A stretch of 64,000 nucleotides of DNA, taken from NCBI RefSeq assembly GCF_026210795.1, contig NC_089434.1, positions 4,526,001-4,590,000 of the forward strand, in the 5' to 3' direction. The translations under genes and the position numbers were made by a program. Positions 58,790 to 64,000 of the stretch are shown here, piece by piece (position 1 is the stretch's first letter; every line of letters begins with the position of its first letter). This stretch comes from Rhizophagus irregularis (Eukaryota > Glomeromycota > Glomeromycetes > Glomerales > Glomeraceae). Under the pieces are notes generated by a model that saw only the letters and a list, made by a program, of their open reading frames with translations, did not search any database and was not told where the DNA came from.

Positions 58790-60690
58790 TGAGGTTGTAA
58801 TTTTTAAATTTATCTTATTAAATATTAGATAGCAAGGTCTAAGTTCTTAACTTGGATTTTTTTAATAGTTATATTCTTTAAATTTAGTATTGGCATATAT
58901 TTTATTTTTTTTTTACTTTTTTATGGGAATTTGATGAAATTTGCTGTCAAATGATTAGTGTGAAAATTTTTTTTGTCTCTCGAAGTTGTGCGTACTTGAG
59001 ATACTGCTATAAAAGAAAGATGCGCAGTAAACTCATCAAGAACTATTATGGCGTTTCATAATTAGAGACTCTACTGTGATTGCTGAACTGGAATTTGCAT
59101 GCGTTGATTTTATTTGAAATAGAATTTCTGTTCTAAAGAAGATATGAAAAGTATCGGATTACGTTACGGTTCTGCAGACTGCACTTGAGATTTGCAGTAT
59201 GTGTTAAAATGTATTGTCAATAGAGGTACCGTATATCTTATTATTTTATCATAACAATAAATTAATAGTTGTTACAATAATCTATCTAAAAAATGAAGCT
59301 GATAGTTGAGCAAGATTACTCAAAATAGTCGTCAAGAAAAGCTTGTTGGAATAGAAAATCAATTGAACTCTTTATCGTTAAATAATTCGGAGAAAGAACT
59401 TGCGCGCGTTTTCGCTTTCAAGGTTTCATCAAATAAGAAGAATCAAAAATTGGTTCTGATAGAGGAGTACTTAGAAACTGTTATATTACCGATCATAATT
59501 TGTCATGAACATTTGCGCGCGTTTTCACATTCATGATCAGGTTAAGCTGCATCATATAATATTAATCATAAATCGGTTATTTCTTATCATTGCTCATATT
59601 GACAAGGATTTTTTTATTTGATTTTCTGATAGAGAAGTACAAGTAATGTATTTCGGTACATATTATTTTTTGTCACGAACATTCGATCACTCAATAATTG
59701 CATCGTTCATCAGTTAATCGGCGCAAAATATATTGCGGGGTGTTCGATTTTCTCTATCATTACGGGATGACACCTCGTCGATAACTTTTTAATCATATAT
59801 TTTAAGTTGACAAAACCTCATTGCATAAATCATCCTTTAAGAGTTTAGATAAAACACACAACTACATTACCTCCACTAGTTTAGGTTTTTTCGAAAGATT
59901 TCACCTTTTTGGAGATGACTATTATAGAAAGAAAAAAATGTCTCCTTTTCCTCAGGTTGAACATTGCCGTTGTACAGGTTGAATATCACATACTCTTAAA
60001 AAGTAAAAGTAAATATATTACGTTAGAGCTATTTTGCGTATTCTCTTCAAATTTTAACAAGGCACAGTCGATTCCACGTCTTATTTCTTTCTCTAGTTTT
60101 TCATAGGGTAGTAATTTATTACCCCTTATTACCGGAGTAATACTGGAGTAATGTTATCTGTATTTTCTGATAACACAAAGCTTTCAATACGATCTAATAT
60201 TTCGTTCAAAAGAGACCTGACGTTCATCAGTGACGCGTAAATTTGTGATGATTGGGCACTGAGCTTAAGAAATGATCCAAAAATTGTAAATGATGATCTC
60301 ATGTGATATAAGTGTGACGTTCATGATAAAGAAATTTATTAAATTTACACGATTTAATGCGGACGCTGTTATCAAATTCATAGCACTTTGCCAACTTTTT
60401 GCTTTTACCACAAATTCGGAGAATTGAATTCTTTGAAACAGCTCAATTATAAAAGATTGAAAAAGCCAGTGAAGAAATTAAATAGAACAGTAAGTTGAAG
60501 TAAATCAAATAAAGTTTATGGATTCTAAATATAAAAGCTATTTTAATGGGTTTGATAACAATTTAAGTATTTCATATTAAAAAATTTAACTTACGAAATT
60601 TAAAAAGATTTTTGTATAATAAAATAAAATTTTGAATGTTACAGAAAATTAACCAATCTTATTCACAATTTTATTTTCCCATGAATCATT
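58790..60690. other. AT-rich spacer with one coding-like fragment
   Basis: At 59309-59490 the plus strand reads SKITQNSRQEKLVGIENQLN, SLSLNNSEKELARVFAFKVS and KKNQKLVLIEEYLET, without an ATG; it may be a degraded exon. A related 15-bp block (TTGCGCGCGTTTTCR) is present at 59400 and 59513. Nothing else is supported. Confidence 0.4.
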
Positions 60691-60692
60691 GC

Positions 60693-62283
60693 TTATAAAC
60701 CTCCAAAAAGAAGGTGGAACTTTGCAATTTTCCCAACCATTTTTCTTGCATTTACTAACAATAAAACAAAATCTTTTCGAATTTTTAAAACAGAAGATGC
60801 TCTAAGTATACTGGTAATAACCGATTTTAATTCTTTCAATAACCTTTTTTCTCCCTTCGAGAATTCGTCATCATTGTCGTTATCATCATTGTCGTTGTCA
60901 TCGTCATCGTCATCGTTATCGTCATTATCGTAGTTATTGTTGAATTTATCATGTAGAAGCGCAAGTTGGATAACAGATCGGTATAAACTAATTGATGCCT
61001 TTCCTGACATTTTATCTAACAAACCCCTCAATAAAATTTTTCTGTTTGCTTCTTCTCTATTGTAAGTTACTTCAAAATTCTGGAAATCTTCAATTTCTAC
61101 TATATCAACAACCTTATTATCATTGAAAAAATCTATAATTCTATTAGCCATTTCATCTTGAGATGCATATTTTTTTTTTAGATCTTTTATTTTTATTACT
61201 AATGTTAAAATCAACATTTTTTCTTTTATTGCGTGATTGAATTTTATCATTGGAAGGCAAGCTTAATTTCAATCCTATAACGAAAATATATCAATAATCA
61301 AAAAAATTAGATAAAGTAAAATAAAAATTTCGAAAATGTAATATCTTACTTTCATTTTCAACAATTGAATCTTCATACATCATTGAAATTCCTATATTGG
61401 TAAATAAATTATTAAATTATTAAATATGAATATTATTAGCAAGACTCTGTCTTACTTTCATAGTCAACTGTAAGACTATTTAATTTATCGGAAAGTGCTG
61501 TATCGATAACAAAATAAATGACGATAATAAAATAAATGAAGTAAATAAATTAAATAAGAAATCATTTGCTGAATAAAAATAAATAACTTACACCCATTAT
61601 CTTTAACTAATTTGCTCAACCGATCAACAAGGATTACAAAAAAATAATCTTGTAAAAAAAAAAAAATGGAGAATACTAGATATATAATTTCTTACGTCTA
61701 TTGTCTTTCTCTAAACCTTTTATTTGCTCACGATACACTAAAAAATTATTTAAAAATTATTTAAAATTTAATAAATTAGAAAAAAGGGGATAAGAATTTT
61801 AATTACTTACCAGCATTATCTTCCTTTGATAATTTTAACTCTGTCACGATATCTAATTATTACGAACTGATTAATATCATAAATTAATAGGCCATTAAAG
61901 TATGTTATTTACCAACCATAATAATCGCCACTATTTATTTTATTTAATTGTTCTTGAGTTTCTAAATAATTATAAAATAAGTAAATTCTATAATGATAAT
62001 ATCAAATATAAATCGATTTTAGATTTAAATCTTACACTTTAATTCAGATTCTAAAAGAGAATATCAAAGATTAAAACTTTTTTTTTTTTCCCAAACCAGC
62101 TTCAGATAAAACATTATCTGATTCTATATTATGAATTATTTCCCAGGATGCATTTTCATTCTTAGCAATAACTTGATGGTTAACAATGGATTTAGTTTTA
62201 GAAATAAAAATATAAGAACCATCATTTTTATTATTTAAATAAGAATAAAGTGTCATTAAATTGCATTTTAATGAAGAATCCAT
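60693..62283 (-). CDS. Multi-exon coiled-coil protein built from 14-residue exons, unknown function
   Basis: Proposed exons: 62097-62283 (ATG, KCNLMTLYSYLNNKNDGSYI), 61917-61961, 61811-61852, 61696-61737, 61592-61648, 61456-61497, 61350-61391 and 60693-61274. All introns are GT-AG. Exons 3, 4, 6 and 7 are exactly 42 bp; exons 3-7 all begin and end in phase 1 and encode similar heptad-like units: IVTELKLSKEDNA, VYREQIKGLEKDNR, LVDRLSKLVKDNG, SLSDKLNSLTVDYE and RISMMYEDSIVENE. The last exon has a basic patch (NKRKNV, NKNKRSKKK) that could be a nuclear signal, an Asp/Asn run, and an alpha-helical end (KSVITSILRASSVLKIRKDF). A run of 10 A at about 61168-61177 puts the last exon out of frame; with nine the product would be about 345 aa. 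Introns 1 and 2 have weak donors. No family is recognised. Confidence 0.65.
62038..62052 (-). other. Possible skipped or dead micro-exon
   Basis: Between exons 1 and 2 of the coiled-coil gene, AATCTGAATTAAA(GT) lies between an acceptor (TCTCTTTTAG) and a donor (GTGTAAG or GTAAGA). It would read ESELK but breaks the downstream frame in either form. It may be a relic of another repeat unit. Confidence 0.35.
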
Positions 62284-62289
62284 ATTTGT

Positions 62290-64000
62290 TTTTTAAATTT
62301 TTGTAATAAACTGTTGCTATTTAAATAAGTTTGGCACAGGCACATAATATTCCTGTTACGTGACAGGAAGTATTTTTCTGTTACAAATATGTAATCTAAA
62401 TATCACATATCATCATGATGTTATACAAAATATTTGTTAAGCATTTATCAAATATTTCAATATTTAATCTAAGCGCTTTTTAAACAAATTTCAATGCAGC
62501 TTGTATTTGGTAAACACAAGTATTGGTAATTCAAATGCATTTATAGAGTATTCAAATTTAATACAATATATATGTTTGATTTAAATAATTAAAATGTGTT
62601 TAACTCAAATAATTAAAATGTAATAAATTCAAATAATAAAATATATTTGGTTACAAATAATTGAATATATATGCTTTTCTATTAGTTTATATATATATAT
62701 ATTATATTTTATAATTTATAGTCATTATTTATTACTTACAATTCTTCATAAATAACCTTTATTTTTGGATGTTTTATAGTGCAACAGCCATTTTTATCGT
62801 GGATATTTTTCCAAATTAAGACGTTATTTGGGTTAATAGCCAATAGTTATATATTTATTTCAAGTAATTGATGATTTTCTTTAATCTGTAATACTGAAAA
62901 AGAAAGAGACTTTACATCTAATTATTGCAAATTTACAGTGATTAGTTAATTTTTTTTCTCTATATTCTTTATATATATTTAATAATTAGTATTATTTTAG
63001 TTAATAAATTTACAAGTTGATTTATAATGAAATTGACAGTACTATTACTGTAAATTAACATCATATAACAAAGTTAGCAAAATTTATAAAGGATTTTTAA
63101 ACTATTTTATTAGTATTTATAGTTGCATGAAATTGCTTATTGAAATTTATGATTTTATGTTAAAAATATTTTAACAATCAATTATTACCATTTTAAAGAA
63201 AAAAAAATTATTACCATATATATAATAGAATTTTCATTTCAGTTAATATTTTTAATCAAAATGTTAAACAGTCTAAGAATGCTAAACTAGGACCCCGGAC
63301 AATTATAATAGAAGTCATATCTGTGATACTAATAAAAATTCAAAAAAATATACATAAATTTAGTCATTTTATTATACATTTTTATCCTATAATCTTTATA
63401 TAATACTAAAATATACTTTTTTATCATATGACCTTAATATATATTTATGTTAAAATTTTATTTTTTTTATTTACAGTATATCAATATCATATATGTTAAT
63501 CATCTTTAAAATAGGGTAAATTTAGATATCACCTCTATATAATGTTTAAATCTAGCAGATTAATAAAATACATACTGTTTTATCAGGTAAAATTTATACT
63601 GTATAATAAAATTTTATGATAACTATGTTATTTACAAGATCAAAATCAATATCAATTTTACAACAAAAAACTATAATTATGTCAAAAATCAAAATAAGTT
63701 GCTAAAGGATTAAGAACGAAAGTTATACTATCAAAGAAGTACAAAATTATTACCAAGATATGAAATCCAAGTACTTTCTAAGCTGAAATTTGGATTTTCC
63801 TAAAAAAAAGAAAGAAAGGAACATTAATGACTATTCAAAATAAAAAAAAAATAAAACAAGTAAAAAAAGCTAATTACCAAAGTCTGAGGTCCTATGATTG
63901 CAAAATTCATGCTAAGATCCATAAAAAAAAGTAAATTAATGATGTTTTAAAATCAAACAAATGCTAAAATGAGAGATATTTATTGCAATTTTAAAATCAA
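62290..64000. other. AT-rich spacer to the window end
   Basis: Just upstream of the coiled-coil gene is a near-palindrome, CCTGTTACGTGACAGG (about 62352-62367), which may be regulatory. An imperfect repeat of AAATAATTAAAATGT type lies at 62580-62665, and a (TA)n run at 62690-62702. No gene is seen. Confidence 0.45.

Noticed and set aside
63280-63320. Possible transposon end GGACCCCGGACAATTATAAT
   Set aside because: No partner end lies in the window, so it cannot be tested.

Overview
The window looks like nuclear DNA of an arbuscular mycorrhizal fungus (Glomeromycotina), most like Rhizophagus. It is strongly AT-rich and gene-poor, with small GT-AG introns. Most coding DNA is broken and belongs to families heavily expanded in that group: Argonaute, Sel1 repeats, F-box, BED/hAT transposases and PIF1-like helicases. 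The organism call is an inference from composition and remembered families; no search was run.

Three genes look intact or nearly so. A five-exon dual-specificity phosphatase lies at 11050-12119 (-). A single-exon protein with a mitochondrial-type N-terminus and 3CxxC-type cysteine pairs lies at 58103-58783 (+). An eight-exon coiled-coil gene lies at 60693-62283 (-); four of its internal exons are exactly 42 bp and in the same phase, and a 10-A run shifts its last exon. A fourth transcribed locus may lie at 27.99-28.42 kb, a 42-bp tandem array that is open in two frames. It sits behind the same CACGTGA/CCAAT-type module found upstream of the phosphatase gene.

Layout: 0-9.3 kb holds repeats, one small TA-flanked inverted-repeat element and decayed coding fragments. 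10.4-14.5 kb holds the phosphatase, a broken coiled-coil family member and an Argonaute fragment. 14.5-22.4 kb is mostly empty AT-rich DNA. 22.4-23.8 kb is a tandem duplication with an F-box remnant. 24.1-37.4 kb is bounded by two inverted copies of a 0.65-0.75 kb repeat and contains two broken tyrosine recombinase copies, a PIF1-like helicase remnant and a Tc1-like fragment; one recombinase copy has a Sel1 repeat embedded in it. 39.1-40.6 kb is a second, multi-exon Argonaute pseudogene. 45.7-49.6 kb is a same-strand series of hAT transposase remnant, non-LTR element remnant and class I histone deacetylase fragment. 51.4-56.8 kb holds a 1.2 kb long-inverted-repeat element beside a complete-length PIF/Harbinger transposon with both terminal repeats, a Myb/SANT-like gene and a HARBI1-type transposase; three smaller elements with three different target-duplication lengths are nested inside it.

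The dominant theme is layered transposition and capture. The clearest well-defined structures are the nested Harbinger transposon, the Sel1 insertion in a tyrosine recombinase, the modular 42-bp exons and the shared promoter module.
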